Shown: one piece after another, positions 16,121 through 25,621 of the stretch
Layout: each line of letters begins with the position of its first letter
How positions within the stretch are numbered: the first letter of the stretch is position 1
NCBI GenBank assembly: GCA_030605125.1
Contig: JAUWBD010000001.1
Location: forward strand, 1-64,000
Reading direction: 5' to 3'
DNA: 64,000 bases
Origin: Verrucomicrobiota bacterium
GTDB lineage: Bacteria; Verrucomicrobiota; Verrucomicrobiia; Opitutales; Opitutaceae
Position numbers and translations under genes: made by a program
Notes under the pieces: generated by a model
What the model saw: only the letters and a program-made list of their open reading frames with translations
The model's database searches: none
What the model was told of the DNA's origin: nothing

Positions 16121-19100
16121 TTAATACAGCTCCAGACGGACTCCGCGAATCTCGCCGTCCATCTTGGGGATGCCCTTCTTGAAGTAGTCCTGGTAGCTGC
16201 CGTGGCGGGGATGGTAGAGGTCGATCTCGTTGACCCCCGTCTTGAGCCAGTGGTCCACGCGGACGCCGTAGCCGGCGAGCTGATCGCGCGCCTCGCGGAA
16301 GTAGCCGGTCTGGTTGAGCATCACGGCGCCGACCTGCGGGCTGCGCTCGTCCTGCTCCACCACGATGCGCACGGTCCGCCCCTCCCAGTGCTTGGGCAGC
16401 TCGAAGGTGCGACGAAGGCCGAACATGCCCTTCACCTGTCCGGGCAACTCGCTCCGTCCCTTCTGCTCGTGCCATGAGAGGGCGTTGGTCCAGGAGCCCG
16501 CGAGATCGAGGACCTCGACGGGACGCGGCACCGCCCAGAGGTAGAGCAGGCCGCCGGGACCGCCCTCGCGGGGCTCGCCGGTCACCTCAAGGGCGAGATC
16601 GAGCGGGCCTTGGGCGGCGGCCTCGCTGACATCGACAATCATCGGGTTGGCCAGCGGCACGTCCGCGAGCCGACCGTTGATCCAGACCTTGCCGCTGCCA
16701 CCACGCACGCCCATCTGGTGGAAGCCGGCCTTGAAGCCAAGGAGCACACGCTTGTTGGACTGAAGCCATTCGGCGGGGACCTCGACGCGCCGCAGGTATT
16801 GCGCGGAGCGAGTGTCGGTCCAGCCGCGGGCGAGCCAGGTGCCGAGGCGGGCCTTTTCCCAGCCGGTGGCGGTGAAGCCAGGCTTTTCCCAGCCGTCGGC
16901 GATCGGACGCGGGTTGGTGGAGCGTCGCACGAGCCAGCCGTCGGAGAGATCGCGTCCATCTTGCCCCAGCGCCTGTGCCTCCTGGCGCATCAGCGGGTAG
17001 GTGTCGCCCAAGCCGGAGGGCTCGAGACGCAGGGCGCGCCAGGTCTTGGACTGGCGCTCCAGCCAGACGAAGGGCGCGCGCAGTCCGGCATCTTTTCGCA
17101 TGACGGCGAATTGGCGGATTTGGAAGGGGCCGAAGCTCTGATCGCGAAGGATGAACTCTCCCTCGGCGCCTCGCTCGGCCGGCACGGTCTGGTCGAAGCC
17201 GCCGGCGAAATCGGCCACCGCGGTGCCGGTGGTTCCGCGCAGGGTGAGGTTGGCGGTGAAGCGGGTCTCGAGATCAAGGTTGCGGTCCACGCCGAAGGCG
17301 GAGGCGAGGAAGACATCGTAGAGGCCGTTTTTGCTCTCACGCTTGTCCACCCAGATCTGCGGATTGTCGGAGCGCGCCTCGAGCGACACGCCGAGCGACA
17401 CCAGCATCTCCTCGAAGAGCGCCTGGCGGCCCTCCTCGTTGACGAAGCTTCCGCCCTCGTCCTTCACGCGCAGGTGCAGCGGCGAGCCGAGCCAGATGAG
17501 GCGGCCTTTGCCGTAGGCGATCTCGGCGATCGCCGTGCCGCCGTCGGTCCACTTCGCGATCGAGTTGAGCTGGGCCGGCGCACCCTCGATGCGGATGGCG
17601 CCGGAGCTGGCCTGTCCCTGAAAATCGATCGCGACACCACTGCCCTCGACGGTGCGACCGCGAAGCGAAGGCAGGAGCGTCTGCTCCTGCGCGAAGGTCA
17701 TCTTCGCGGTCGGCGAGCGGCTGAAGTCCGAGCCGTCGATGCGGTAGTCCTCGATGCGCAGACCGAAAGCTTCCGCGAGCGGCCAGCTGTTTTGCTCCAC
17801 CGGCGAGTGCCGTCCGGTGTTGAACTGGGCGACGAAGACGCCGCCTCCGCGGACGTAGCGCTTGATCGCCGCGACGCGCTCCTCGGACACGACGGAGGTG
17901 GAGCAGTCGATGATCACGGGGACGGCGTCGGCGAGCCCCTTGTCCATGTCCGGCCCATCGACCAGCACCGGGCTGAGGCCGGCGCGGGGCAAGGGGCCGC
18001 GCGAAGGATCCCAGCGCCAGATGTCGTGGTTCATGAAACGCTCGCCCTGCTCGACATCGCGAAGCACGCCCACGGAGGGCGCGACAAAGTCCACCTTGCC
18101 GAAGGTTTTGAGGAGGGACGCGTTGTCCTTCCACCATTGCACGACGTCCTTGCGGCTCCAGAAGTCGCGCTCGACGTCGAAGACATAGTCGTGCGCATCC
18201 TGCCCTTCCCAGAAGAGCGTGGCGAACTTGTGCTGGATGCGGTTGGCGTTGGCCGAAGGCTGGCCGCCCTCGCTGCTACCGGGGATGCCGCGCAGGCGGG
18301 AGTAGCCCTTGTAGTGCATGGGGCGAAAGAAGGCCCCCTGCCCCGTGAGCTGCGGGTAGGCGCCGTATTGCTCGAAGAGATCCATCGCCGCGGCCTGGAA
18401 CATGTGCGGCGTCATCACCTTGATCGGACGCACGGGATCGATCTCGCGCATAAACTGAAGGTAGATGCGCAGCATCTCGAGTTTCTCCCAGATCAGGTAG
18501 TCGTTCCAATCGACCCAAAACTGGTTGAGCTCGCGGCTGGCAAAGGGGAACTCCTCGCCGTGCTCCTTGCTGAGGAAGGTGCGGTAGATGATGCGGCCGC
18601 CATGCGAATAGAGCGCGAAGTGGTTGGCGCCGGGGCGGAGCAGGCCGGTCACGTCGAACTGCGTGTGCTTGTTCAGGTGATGACGCGGATTGTTGGTGGC
18701 GGAGCCTCCGGCGCGGCGTCCGTTGACCCAGAGTTCAACCGGCCGTCCTTCCTTTTCGGTGAAGGGTTGGACGTGGAGGTAGATCGTCCGGTCGCCTTTC
18801 AGGAAGTCGGCCGGCACTTCCTCGTTGAAGCGGAACCAGAGGGGTGCGGTATCGCCCTCGGCGCGGAACTGGTTGTGCACGCGGCGGCTGGTGCGAAGAT
18901 CGCTCGCCCACGTGGAATCGTCGAAGCCGGGGCGGGTGAAACCGCGCTGGTCGCCCGCCTCGGCATTGACGCCGGGCAACCAGCGCCAGGGGCGCGCATC
19001 GAGATCGATCACCTCGCCGCGACGGCCAAAGAAGTAGGCGTGTTCCGGATACGGGAAGGTTTCCCAGCTCTTGGCGTCGATGCCGAAAAGGCGGTTGGCC

Positions 19101-20125
19101 TGCTCGAGCGAGTAGTTTTTCACCGTGCGCAGATAGAGCGGGAATCGCGTCTCGGCCTGCGGCGGCACGCGGCGCGGCTCGCTGAGGAAGAACTCTCCGT
19201 GCGGCTCCATCCACCCGATGAGATTCGGGTCGTCCTTGAAGTGGTTCATCACGGTGCGAAGACCGTGCAGCTCGATGGCCTTGGCGGCATCGGAGGCGAT
19301 CTGCGTCGCGTAGTATCCGTCGGCCGACGGCAGATCGCGTGCGGGCAGCGCGGCCTCGGGCGCGGTCTCCACGTGGTCGGCGAGGTCGCCCACGCTGCGC
19401 CCCCACCACGGCGGCACGCCACCCCAGATCATGAAGCGGTAGGGAGCGCCTATCTCACGCGCGCCGGCGACGATGTTCTCCGCCGTGCTGAGGTCGTAGG
19501 CGTTGGGCGCGAAGCTCGCCGTGAGACCGCTGCTGTGCGGATGGACGTTGACCACCGGGATGTGCTCGCGGGCGAAATCGCGCACCTCGGGTGATTTCGT
19601 CGGCGGCATCCACCACATGCCAAGAGCCAGGTTGTCAAAACCGTCGAGGTATCGCGGGTGCGCGCCCAGCTCCGGGCCCGCCCAAGATTTCGCGTTGAGC
19701 GCGGTCACGAAGGGTGTGAGCGAGTCGCGCGTCGGGCCGGACAACACGAAGACCTCGCGCTCCTTCACGCCCACCGCCCAGAGGCCGGAGTCGGCGATCT
19801 CGAGCACCGCACCCGAAATGCGGGGGTCCGCCGCGGGACGGGACGCCGCGTAGGCCGTGAGATCGGCGAGATACTTCGAGGCGACGATGCGAGCCTTGGC
19901 GGCATCCTCACAGGTGAACCGCACCAGAGACACTCCCGAGGCCCATCGGCCGCCCTTCGCCTCCACCAGACCGAAGCCGCGCATCTCGAAAGGGCCCGCG
20001 GACAACTCCTTCGCCGGCGCCTCGCGGTATCCGCGGAGGAGCGGCTCGGCGGAGAAACCGACGAGGGTACATGCTAGCAAAAGGGCGAGCACCGTGGCCC
20101 GCACAGGGGGAGCAATCATCGTCAT
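16121..20125 (-). CDS. Giant secreted multidomain glycosidase (GH42-like barrel)
   Basis: This is a 1334-aa protein with an N-terminal signal segment (about residues 8-26). A barrel-like central region contains WMEPHGEFFLSE, an inserted jelly roll (VELWVNGRRAGG), and NQFWVDWNDYLIWEKLEMLR. This is followed by an amidotransferase-like Rossmann segment (VPVIIDCSTSVVSEERVAAIKRYVRGGGVF), typical of GH42 trimerisation domains. C-terminal sandwich domains (GKVWINGR, then a second jelly roll) complete it. The GH42-like label is by architecture only, and the catalytic carboxylates are not certain. It is a full-length paralogue of the frameshifted gene at 33798-37846. It is second in locus A, 113 bp after the pseudopilin. 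Confidence 0.65.
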   Translation of the reverse strand: MTMIAPPVRATVLALLLACTLVGFSAEPLLRGYREAPAKELSAGPFEMRGFGLVEAKGGRWASGVSLVRFTCEDAAKARIVASKYLADLTAYAASRPAADPRISGAVLEIADSGLWAVGVKEREVFVLSGPTRDSLTPFVTALNAKSWAGPELGAHPRYLDGFDNLALGMWWMPPTKSPEVRDFAREHIPVVNVHPHSSGLTASFAPNAYDLSTAENIVAGAREIGAPYRFMIWGGVPPWWGRSVGDLADHVETAPEAALPARDLPSADGYYATQIASDAAKAIELHGLRTVMNHFKDDPNLIGWMEPHGEFFLSEPRRVPPQAETRFPLYLRTVKNYSLEQANRLFGIDAKSWETFPYPEHAYFFGRRGEVIDLDARPWRWLPGVNAEAGDQRGFTRPGFDDSTWASDLRTSRRVHNQFRAEGDTAPLWFRFNEEVPADFLKGDRTIYLHVQPFTEKEGRPVELWVNGRRAGGSATNNPRHHLNKHTQFDVTGLLRPGANHFALYSHGGRIIYRTFLSKEHGEEFPFASRELNQFWVDWNDYLIWEKLEMLRIYLQFMREIDPVRPIKVMTPHMFQAAAMDLFEQYGAYPQLTGQGAFFRPMHYKGYSRLRGIPGSSEGGQPSANANRIQHKFATLFWEGQDAHDYVFDVERDFWSRKDVVQWWKDNASLLKTFGKVDFVAPSVGVLRDVEQGERFMNHDIWRWDPSRGPLPRAGLSPVLVDGPDMDKGLADAVPVIIDCSTSVVSEERVAAIKRYVRGGGVFVAQFNTGRHSPVEQNSWPLAEAFGLRIEDYRIDGSDFSRSPTAKMTFAQEQTLLPSLRGRTVEGSGVAIDFQGQASSGAIRIEGAPAQLNSIAKWTDGGTAIAEIAYGKGRLIWLGSPLHLRVKDEGGSFVNEEGRQALFEEMLVSLGVSLEARSDNPQIWVDKRESKNGLYDVFLASAFGVDRNLDLETRFTANLTLRGTTGTAVADFAGGFDQTVPAERGAEGEFILRDQSFGPFQIRQFAVMRKDAGLRAPFVWLERQSKTWRALRLEPSGLGDTYPLMRQEAQALGQDGRDLSDGWLVRRSTNPRPIADGWEKPGFTATGWEKARLGTWLARGWTDTRSAQYLRRVEVPAEWLQSNKRVLLGFKAGFHQMGVRGGSGKVWINGRLADVPLANPMIVDVSEAAAQGPLDLALEVTGEPREGGPGGLLYLWAVPRPVEVLDLAGSWTNALSWHEQKGRSELPGQVKGMFGLRRTFELPKHWEGRTVRIVVEQDERSPQVGAVMLNQTGYFREARDQLAGYGVRVDHWLKTGVNEIDLYHPRHGSYQDYFKKGIPKMDGEIRGVRLELY

Positions 20126-20179
20126 GAAAAGCTGGATACGTCGTAAGTCGGGCGATCCGACGGGGTGTCGGTCGCCGGG

Positions 20180-20213
20180 AAAAAACCGAGGAGCGGGGCC
20201 GCCTGCGGCGGCC
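20180..20213 (-). terminator. Possible attenuator/terminator after the locus A pseudopilin
   Basis: On the minus strand, GGCCGCC-GCA-GGCGGCC (20213-20197) is followed after 11 bases by a run of six T (20185-20180). The spacing is longer than canonical. If it acts, it would make the pseudopilin mRNA more abundant than the downstream giant glycosidase. Confidence 0.35.
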
Positions 20214-20238
20214 GGCCGTCAGGGGCGGGGTGCGACAC

Positions 20239-21045
20239 TCAGTTCGCGTAATAATGCACGCCGTTCGTCCATCCGGCGGCGCGATCGGCCGGGGCGGAGG
20301 CGACGCGCGAGCCACGCGCGGCCACCGGGCCGGCGAGGGTCTCCACGTGGCCGTCAGCAAAGAGCATGTTGATCTTCCCGTTGTGGACGTAGCGGGAGCG
20401 GTTCAGCGTATTCGGAATTCCCGCGTAAATATCGTTCGGCAGATTCCCTTCGCCATCGGTGCGGAAAATCTCGTGGCGAAACCCTGCCTTGTCCCAAACC
20501 GCGTAGAGTTTCGCGGGATTCGCCATCCGACTGAGTGGAACGCTCGTGAAGCGATTTTCCGACACCTGGGTGTTGTTGTTCCAGCCATTGATCCCGTAGC
20601 TGCCAGAGATCTCGCCGTCGGTGGTGTTCTGCCCCATCGGCGCGATCAACTGCTCGCGATTCTCCGGACAACGCCAGACGCCAAAGTAGCCGCCGCCTTT
20701 GGCACGCGTGGCGAAGAGATGCAGGGTGCCATCCCACGCGGCGATCTCTTCGCCCCACGAACGGGAACTCGTCGAGCCATCCGGGTTGGTCCGGAGCACG
20801 CTGGCCGCGATCGTCACCCCGCGGTTGTCGTTGGCGTGAGTGAGCAAAGTGATCCCGATCTGCCGCAGATTCGAGGCGCACTCGGCTTGCCGGGCGGAGC
20901 TCCTCACGCGCCCCAGCACCGGAATCAAGATGGCGGCCAAGATGCCGATGATCGCGATCACCGTGAGCAATTCGATCAGAGAAAATCCGCGCGCGCTCGA
21001 CGGTGAGCCGGCAGCAGGACCAAAAGAAACCGGGGATGGGTTCAT
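20239..21045 (-). CDS. Type II/IV pseudopilin-like H-X9-DG protein
   Basis: This is a 268-aa protein. The N-terminus has the prepilin cleavage/methylation signature: a short leader, then RGFSLIELLTVIAIIGILAAILIPVL, where Gly-Phe is the cleavage site and the glutamate is at +5. The C-terminus has the H-X9-DG motif (HNGKINMLFADG) of prepilin-type processing-associated proteins common in Planctomycetes, Verrucomicrobiota and Lentisphaerae. It should be an inner-membrane-anchored or assembled surface pilin-like protein with an exported C-terminal domain. The start is placed at ATG 21045 because upstream codons lack coding character. It heads locus A, and a paralogue (256 aa) is in locus B at 40193. 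Confidence 0.85.
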   Translation of the reverse strand: MNPSPVSFGPAAGSPSSARGFSLIELLTVIAIIGILAAILIPVLGRVRSSARQAECASNLRQIGITLLTHANDNRGVTIAASVLRTNPDGSTSSRSWGEEIAAWDGTLHLFATRAKGGGYFGVWRCPENREQLIAPMGQNTTDGEISGSYGINGWNNNTQVSENRFTSVPLSRMANPAKLYAVWDKAGFRHEIFRTDGEGNLPNDIYAGIPNTLNRSRYVHNGKINMLFADGHVETLAGPVAARGSRVASAPADRAAGWTNGVHYYAN

Positions 21046-21126
21046 GGCGGGGTGAGACGTTCGGGGGTTAGGGCAAACGACGCCAGAAGCGTCGTGAAAT
21101 CGGCACGCACAGCAAGCTTTATTTTT

Positions 21127-21141
21127 CCATATTATTTCCAA
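21127..21141 (-). promoter_or_regulatory. Candidate regulatory site upstream of locus A
   Basis: On the minus strand this reads TTGGAAATAATATGG, 81 bp before the pseudopilin start. It matches 13 of 15 bases of TTGGAAATAATAGGC on the plus strand near 46620, and is similar in character to the other AT-rich TTGR...CCAA sites in the window. Confidence 0.3.
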
Positions 21142-21372
21142 GGGATTTTTATCGGGAGTTATGCACACTGCAGAAGTGCCGCGCCTTAAAGCTTCCGACC
21201 ACACCAAACGCGCGTTCCGGGTTCCCTATCCTTTCATTTGTAGAACATTACCTAGATCACCTGCTGCACCTCCCGCCCGCTTACGCCGACGTCGCAGCGA
21301 ATTGCGCGCGCCTACGTCCGACACAGCTATAGGCCCTGCCCTCCGTTCTCTTTAGTGCCGATACTTTTTGTA

Positions 21373-21387
21373 TTGAAATAAAGCCAA
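21373..21387 (+). promoter_or_regulatory. Candidate operator upstream of the GH4-transporter operon
   Basis: TTGAAATAAAGCCAA lies 81 bp before the GH4 start. It is identical at 14 of 15 positions to the minus-strand sequence at 43285-43299 upstream of the broken PEP-CTERM gene. The TTG...CAA ends make an imperfect dyad, as expected for a LacI/GntR-type operator. Confidence 0.45.
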
Positions 21388-21468
21388 TTGAATATCTCGC
21401 TCCGTCCATCCTCCACCAGCCGCCCCGCCTTTGGCCGGATGCCAGGCTCGTGACCTTTCCCCTCCCCT

Positions 21469-22869
21469 ATGAAACTCGTCTTTGTCGGCGGCGGCGCGCA
21501 TCGCGTTCTCGCCATCTCCCGCAGCATCCTCGCCCTCCCCGGCGCCCTCGAATCCGGCGAGATCTGCCTCTGCGATCTCAACCTCGCCCGCGCCGAAGCC
21601 ATGGGGCGTATGCTGAGGCAGAGCCCCGAGTTTCGCGCCTCCGGTGGACGCATCACCTGGACCACCTCGCTCGACGAGGCGCTCCCCGGCGCCGACGTGG
21701 TCGCCATCATCATGCCCGCCGCGCCGAAGGAGTTCTTCCTTCGCGCCCGCGGCCGCGCCCTCCACCACGGCTTCATCAGCTCCGACAACGTCTCGCCCAC
21801 CGGCGCCCTCTGCGGCGTCAACGTCGCGCCGATCCTCCTCGACCTCGCCCGCCGCATGGAGCGCCACTGCCCGGAGGCTTGGCTGCTCAATTTCGTCAAT
21901 CCGGTGGCCGTGCTCTCGGGCATGATCAACAACCACACCCGCATTCGCTGCCTCGGCGTGTGTGCCGGCTTCATCAACCACCTCTGGGACATCCCGCGTC
22001 TCTTCGGCCGCGACGAGGAAGCGTCGCAACTCCAGGTCGAGACCGCCGGCATCAACCACCTCAGCTTCATCCTCAAGGGCCGCTGGGAAAACCAAGACCT
22101 GCTCCCCGCGCTAGAAAAGCGCCTCGCCGCCCCCGACTGGCAGCCGCCGCAGCTCCAGCCCTGGTGGGGCGAAAGCGGACAACGCAACATCACGCGCAGC
22201 GTAAAGCGACTCGCCCGCTTCTGGCGCGAACTCGGCGTGCTCGTCTTCTCGACCGAGGGCGACGGCATGGATCACCTCATGTATGACGAGGTCGTCGAGA
22301 CCGAGCGCGCCCGTCACCGCGACCTCACCGACGCCGAGATCGCGGACTCCGTCGCCACGACCGCCACCCGTCGCGCCGAGTTGGACAAGACCTTCCAAGC
22401 CTGGCTCGACCGCCCGCTCGACGACGCCTTCTGGGCCGAACACTGGAAAACCGATCCACGCTTCAAACGCGCCGACGAGGACATCTTTGTCCGCATTTTC
22501 GCCGCCCTCGCCGGTGTTTGCGAGGCGCGCGTGGCCACCAGCTACCTGAATCGCGGCGCCATCGCCGGCATCAAGGACCGCCACGTCGTCGAATACACCC
22601 AGACCATTCGCGGCCGCAGCCTCGCCCCCGTCACCCCCGGCCTCGAAATCCCGGACGTGGTCCAAGGTATCACCTGCGGCATCGCCGCCCACCAGACCGC
22701 GCTCGGCGACGCTCTTGCGCACGACGATCCCCGCGAGCTCGCCCGCGCCCTCCTCACCTACCCGATCGCGCCCTACTCGCGGCCGCTTCGCGCGCTCTAC
22801 CGCGAGCTGCTCTCGCTCTCCTGCTGCTCCTTCACACCCGCCGCCCGCCAGGCCGCCAGCCACCTCTGA
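21469..22869 (+). CDS. GH4 family NAD-dependent glycosidase
   Basis: This is a 466-aa cytoplasmic enzyme. A Rossmann NAD-binding motif starts it (FVGGGAHR, 5-12), with an acidic residue in CDLN (35-38). Family 4 metal and substrate motifs follow: NFVNPVAV (141-148), GVCAGF (163-168, Cys165 as metal ligand) and GINHL (194-198, His197). GH4 enzymes use NAD and a divalent metal in an oxidation-elimination mechanism on alpha- or beta-linked glycosides. The exact sugar (galactoside, glucuronide or phospho-glucoside) cannot be told. It is the first gene of an operon with the two ABC permease proteins (12-bp gap to the next), so it likely processes the imported oligosaccharide. Confidence 0.88.
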   Translation: MKLVFVGGGAHRVLAISRSILALPGALESGEICLCDLNLARAEAMGRMLRQSPEFRASGGRITWTTSLDEALPGADVVAIIMPAAPKEFFLRARGRALHHGFISSDNVSPTGALCGVNVAPILLDLARRMERHCPEAWLLNFVNPVAVLSGMINNHTRIRCLGVCAGFINHLWDIPRLFGRDEEASQLQVETAGINHLSFILKGRWENQDLLPALEKRLAAPDWQPPQLQPWWGESGQRNITRSVKRLARFWRELGVLVFSTEGDGMDHLMYDEVVETERARHRDLTDAEIADSVATTATRRAELDKTFQAWLDRPLDDAFWAEHWKTDPRFKRADEDIFVRIFAALAGVCEARVATSYLNRGAIAGIKDRHVVEYTQTIRGRSLAPVTPGLEIPDVVQGITCGIAAHQTALGDALAHDDPRELARALLTYPIAPYSRPLRALYRELLSLSCCSFTPAARQAASHL

Positions 22870-22881
22870 GTATTCCGCGAG

Positions 22882-25560
22882 ATGCGCTCCGCCCTACCCC
22901 GCCTGCTCGTCCACGCTGCCCGCGCCGTCTGCGTCGGCCTCGCATTCCTGCCCTTCCTTGGCTCGCGCCTCGACGCCAGAAAAGATGCGCCGGACGACAC
23001 CGTCCGCGTCTCCGTCGTTTCGCGCTTCTTCGATCCCAACCAGCCCGAGTCCGCCCCGCAATTGATCGAGATGATGCGCCGCGATCCCGCGCTGCGCATC
23101 GAGATGTGGAGCGGCCTCGCGCTTCCCGGCGGCGGCGGACGCTCGGCGATCATCATGTCGATCGCCGGCCAGACCTCGCCCGACATCATGGAGTCGTGGT
23201 TCCACGTCATCCGGAACGACATCGACCAAGGCTTCCTCCACCCGCTCAACGAATGGATCGGCGAAGACCTCGACGGCGACGGCGAGATCAGCCCCGAGGA
23301 GGCGATCTGGCCCGGATGGAAAGACGTGCCTCCGCTCTGGCGCAAGGTCGCCACCGTGAACGGCAAGATCTACGGCCTCCCCCAGGCCGCCGCCTCCACC
23401 ATGGGCGTGCTCTTCCGCACGGACCTCGTGCGCAACGCCGGCCTCGATCCCAACCAGCCGCCGACCACCTGGGAGGAGTATCACTACTGGGCCATGCGCC
23501 TCTCCGACCCCGGCGTGCCGGTGCCGGGCCGCCTCTACAACCCCGGCCAACGCGCGGTCGCCATCGCGCCCCACGGCTTCACCTGGCTGCCCTGGGTGCA
23601 GAGCGCCGGCGGCGAGCCCATCGTGCAAACCCGCACCGATCCGCGCACCGGGCAGGCCCACGTGTTCTCCCTCGACGCCGAATCGTTTGTCCTGCCCGAC
23701 GGCACCGACCTCGCCGACATCGCCCCCGAGTTTCGCGCCAACTTCGACTCGCCCGAGGCGATCAAAACCGCCGCGTTCTACCACCAACTCCGCTGGGGCC
23801 GCTGGATTCTCGACCCCGAGACGCACGAGCCGATCGCGCTCGACTCCGCCGCGCTCGCCGCCGGCGAGGTCGTCGTCGGCGGGCGCACCCTGCGCTTCAC
23901 CCCCGCCGAGGTTCGCCAAGGGGTCGCCCGCGCCCACCTCGGCTCGCGCGACACCGACCCGCTCCAGCTGCTTGGCCGCGGCGAAGTCGCGATGACCACC
24001 TGGTTCGTCACCGACATCCTCAACACCGGCAACACCTCCAATCTCAACCCCGACCTGCTGAGCTGGTTCCCCATCCCCGCCGGCTCGCCCGACGCCTCGC
24101 CTGTCGTGCAAGTGCAGCGCCACTACGCCGCCATGGCGGTCAACGTCGGCCTGCGCCCCAAGGCCGAGCGAGACCAGGTCTGGCAGGTGCTCCAGGGCGT
24201 GACCGACGGCGCCGCCCGCGACGCCAACTCCGCCCGCATGGTCGCCTTCGGCCTCGCCCGCTTCGTCGATCCGCGCACGCTCACCCGCCTCGGCTACGAC
24301 GACTACCTGCGCAGCGTGCCCGCCGCGCTCCGCGACGCCTACAACCGCATCGACCGCGGCGAGATCAAGAGCTTCACCGAGCCCTACCAGGGCTTCTGGA
24401 CCACGATGGACGGCGCCATCAACCGCGAGGTCCTCGGCATCCTCATCTCCCAGAGCGGGGAAAACTTCGACTACGCCGCCGCGCTCCGCGCCGTGAACCG
24501 CAAGGCCAACTCCGGCGTCATGTTCGCGCGCCCCCAGGCCGAGCTCGACGAGCACCGCCCGCTGGCCCGCGTCATCTTCGCCGTGCTCGCCGCGCTCGTC
24601 ACCGGTCTCGCCGTGATGTTCGTGCGCTCGATCTTTAAGAAACGCCCCGTCGCCTCCACCGGCATGGTCAACAACCCCGTCCTGCCCTGGCTGCTGCTGC
24701 TGCCCGCGCTCGCGCTGATCGGCACCTGGGGCTACTACCCGCTCGTCCGCGGCATGGTGATGGCCTTCCAGAACTTTCGCATCGCCGGCGAGAGCCCCTT
24801 CGTCGGGCTGGACAACTTCATCACCCTCGCGCTCGACCGCAGCTTCTGGGCGAGCATGGGCACCACGGTTTACTACGTCGTGCTGACGATGCTGATCTCC
24901 TTCACGTCGCCCATCGCGCTCGCCATCATGCTCTCCGAGGTGCCGCGCGGGAAGATGTTTTACCGCACCCTCTTCTTCCTCCCGCAGGTGACCAGCGGCC
25001 TCGTGATCGCGCTGCTCTGGAAACTGATGTTCGACCCGAGGCCCAACGGCATCTTCAACCAGGTCGTATCCATCCTTAACTACATCCCCGGGGTGGAGAT
25101 CGGCGCGCAGTCCTGGCTCGAGGACCCCTCGATCGCCATGCTCTGCGTCGTGTTGCCCGGCGCCTGGGCCAGCGCCGGCATCGCCAGCCTCATCTACCTC
25201 GCCGCGCTCAAGAGCGTGCCCGAGGACGCCTACGAGGCCTGCGAGATCGATGGCGGCGGCATCCTCGTGAAGCTGCGCCACATCACCCTGCCGGTGCTGA
25301 TGCCGCTCATCATCATCAACTTCCTCGGGGCCTTCATCGCCACCTTCCAAAACATGGGGAACATCTTCCTGCTCACCTTCGGCGGCCCCGGCGAGGCGAC
25401 GATGGTCGTGAGCATGAAGATCTGGATCGAGGCCTACAGCAACCTGCGCTTCAGCATCGCCACCTCGATGGCGTGGATCGTCGGCGCCTGCCTGATCAGC
25501 TTCACCTTCCTCCAGATGCAGGTGCTCAAACGCGTGGAGTTCCGCCGCAGCAAAGACTGA
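22882..25560 (+). CDS. Fused extracellular solute-binding protein and ABC permease (MalF-like)
   Basis: This 892-aa protein joins two normally separate transport parts. After a hydrophobic N-terminus (~10-28), residues ~40-545 resemble a sugar-binding protein of the MalE type (GKIYGLPQAAASTMGVLFRTDL, TTWEEY). It contains a perfect EF-hand-type loop at 129-140 (D129, D131, D133, G134, I136, E140). A linker helix crosses the membrane at ~562-582. Residues ~600-885 form a MalF/UgpA-type permease with six or so membrane segments and the EAA loop EDAYEACEIDGGG at 781-793, which contacts the ATPase. The binding domain is thus tethered to its own channel. It is 12 bp after GH4. No ATPase is encoded in the window, so a shared one elsewhere is inferred. 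Confidence 0.85.
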   Translation: MRSALPRLLVHAARAVCVGLAFLPFLGSRLDARKDAPDDTVRVSVVSRFFDPNQPESAPQLIEMMRRDPALRIEMWSGLALPGGGGRSAIIMSIAGQTSPDIMESWFHVIRNDIDQGFLHPLNEWIGEDLDGDGEISPEEAIWPGWKDVPPLWRKVATVNGKIYGLPQAAASTMGVLFRTDLVRNAGLDPNQPPTTWEEYHYWAMRLSDPGVPVPGRLYNPGQRAVAIAPHGFTWLPWVQSAGGEPIVQTRTDPRTGQAHVFSLDAESFVLPDGTDLADIAPEFRANFDSPEAIKTAAFYHQLRWGRWILDPETHEPIALDSAALAAGEVVVGGRTLRFTPAEVRQGVARAHLGSRDTDPLQLLGRGEVAMTTWFVTDILNTGNTSNLNPDLLSWFPIPAGSPDASPVVQVQRHYAAMAVNVGLRPKAERDQVWQVLQGVTDGAARDANSARMVAFGLARFVDPRTLTRLGYDDYLRSVPAALRDAYNRIDRGEIKSFTEPYQGFWTTMDGAINREVLGILISQSGENFDYAAALRAVNRKANSGVMFARPQAELDEHRPLARVIFAVLAALVTGLAVMFVRSIFKKRPVASTGMVNNPVLPWLLLLPALALIGTWGYYPLVRGMVMAFQNFRIAGESPFVGLDNFITLALDRSFWASMGTTVYYVVLTMLISFTSPIALAIMLSEVPRGKMFYRTLFFLPQVTSGLVIALLWKLMFDPRPNGIFNQVVSILNYIPGVEIGAQSWLEDPSIAMLCVVLPGAWASAGIASLIYLAALKSVPEDAYEACEIDGGGILVKLRHITLPVLMPLIIINFLGAFIATFQNMGNIFLLTFGGPGEATMVVSMKIWIEAYSNLRFSIATSMAWIVGACLISFTFLQMQVLKRVEFRRSKD

Positions 25561-25621
25561 GCGCGCCTCCACCGCCACCGCCGCCCCGCCCTCCTCGTCG
25601 TCACCCGCCCCTTTTCCTCCG

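Larger units (their letters stand above)
21046..21468. other. Divergent promoter region between locus A and the GH4-transporter operon
   Basis: This is 423 bp without a gene. AT-rich blocks lie at both ends: one near 21118-21150 on the locus A side, with CCATATTATTTCCAA (21127-21141), and one near 21355-21400 on the GH4 side, with TTGAAATAAAGCCAA (21373-21387). The middle is GC-rich and featureless. Both operons probably start here. Confidence 0.5.
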
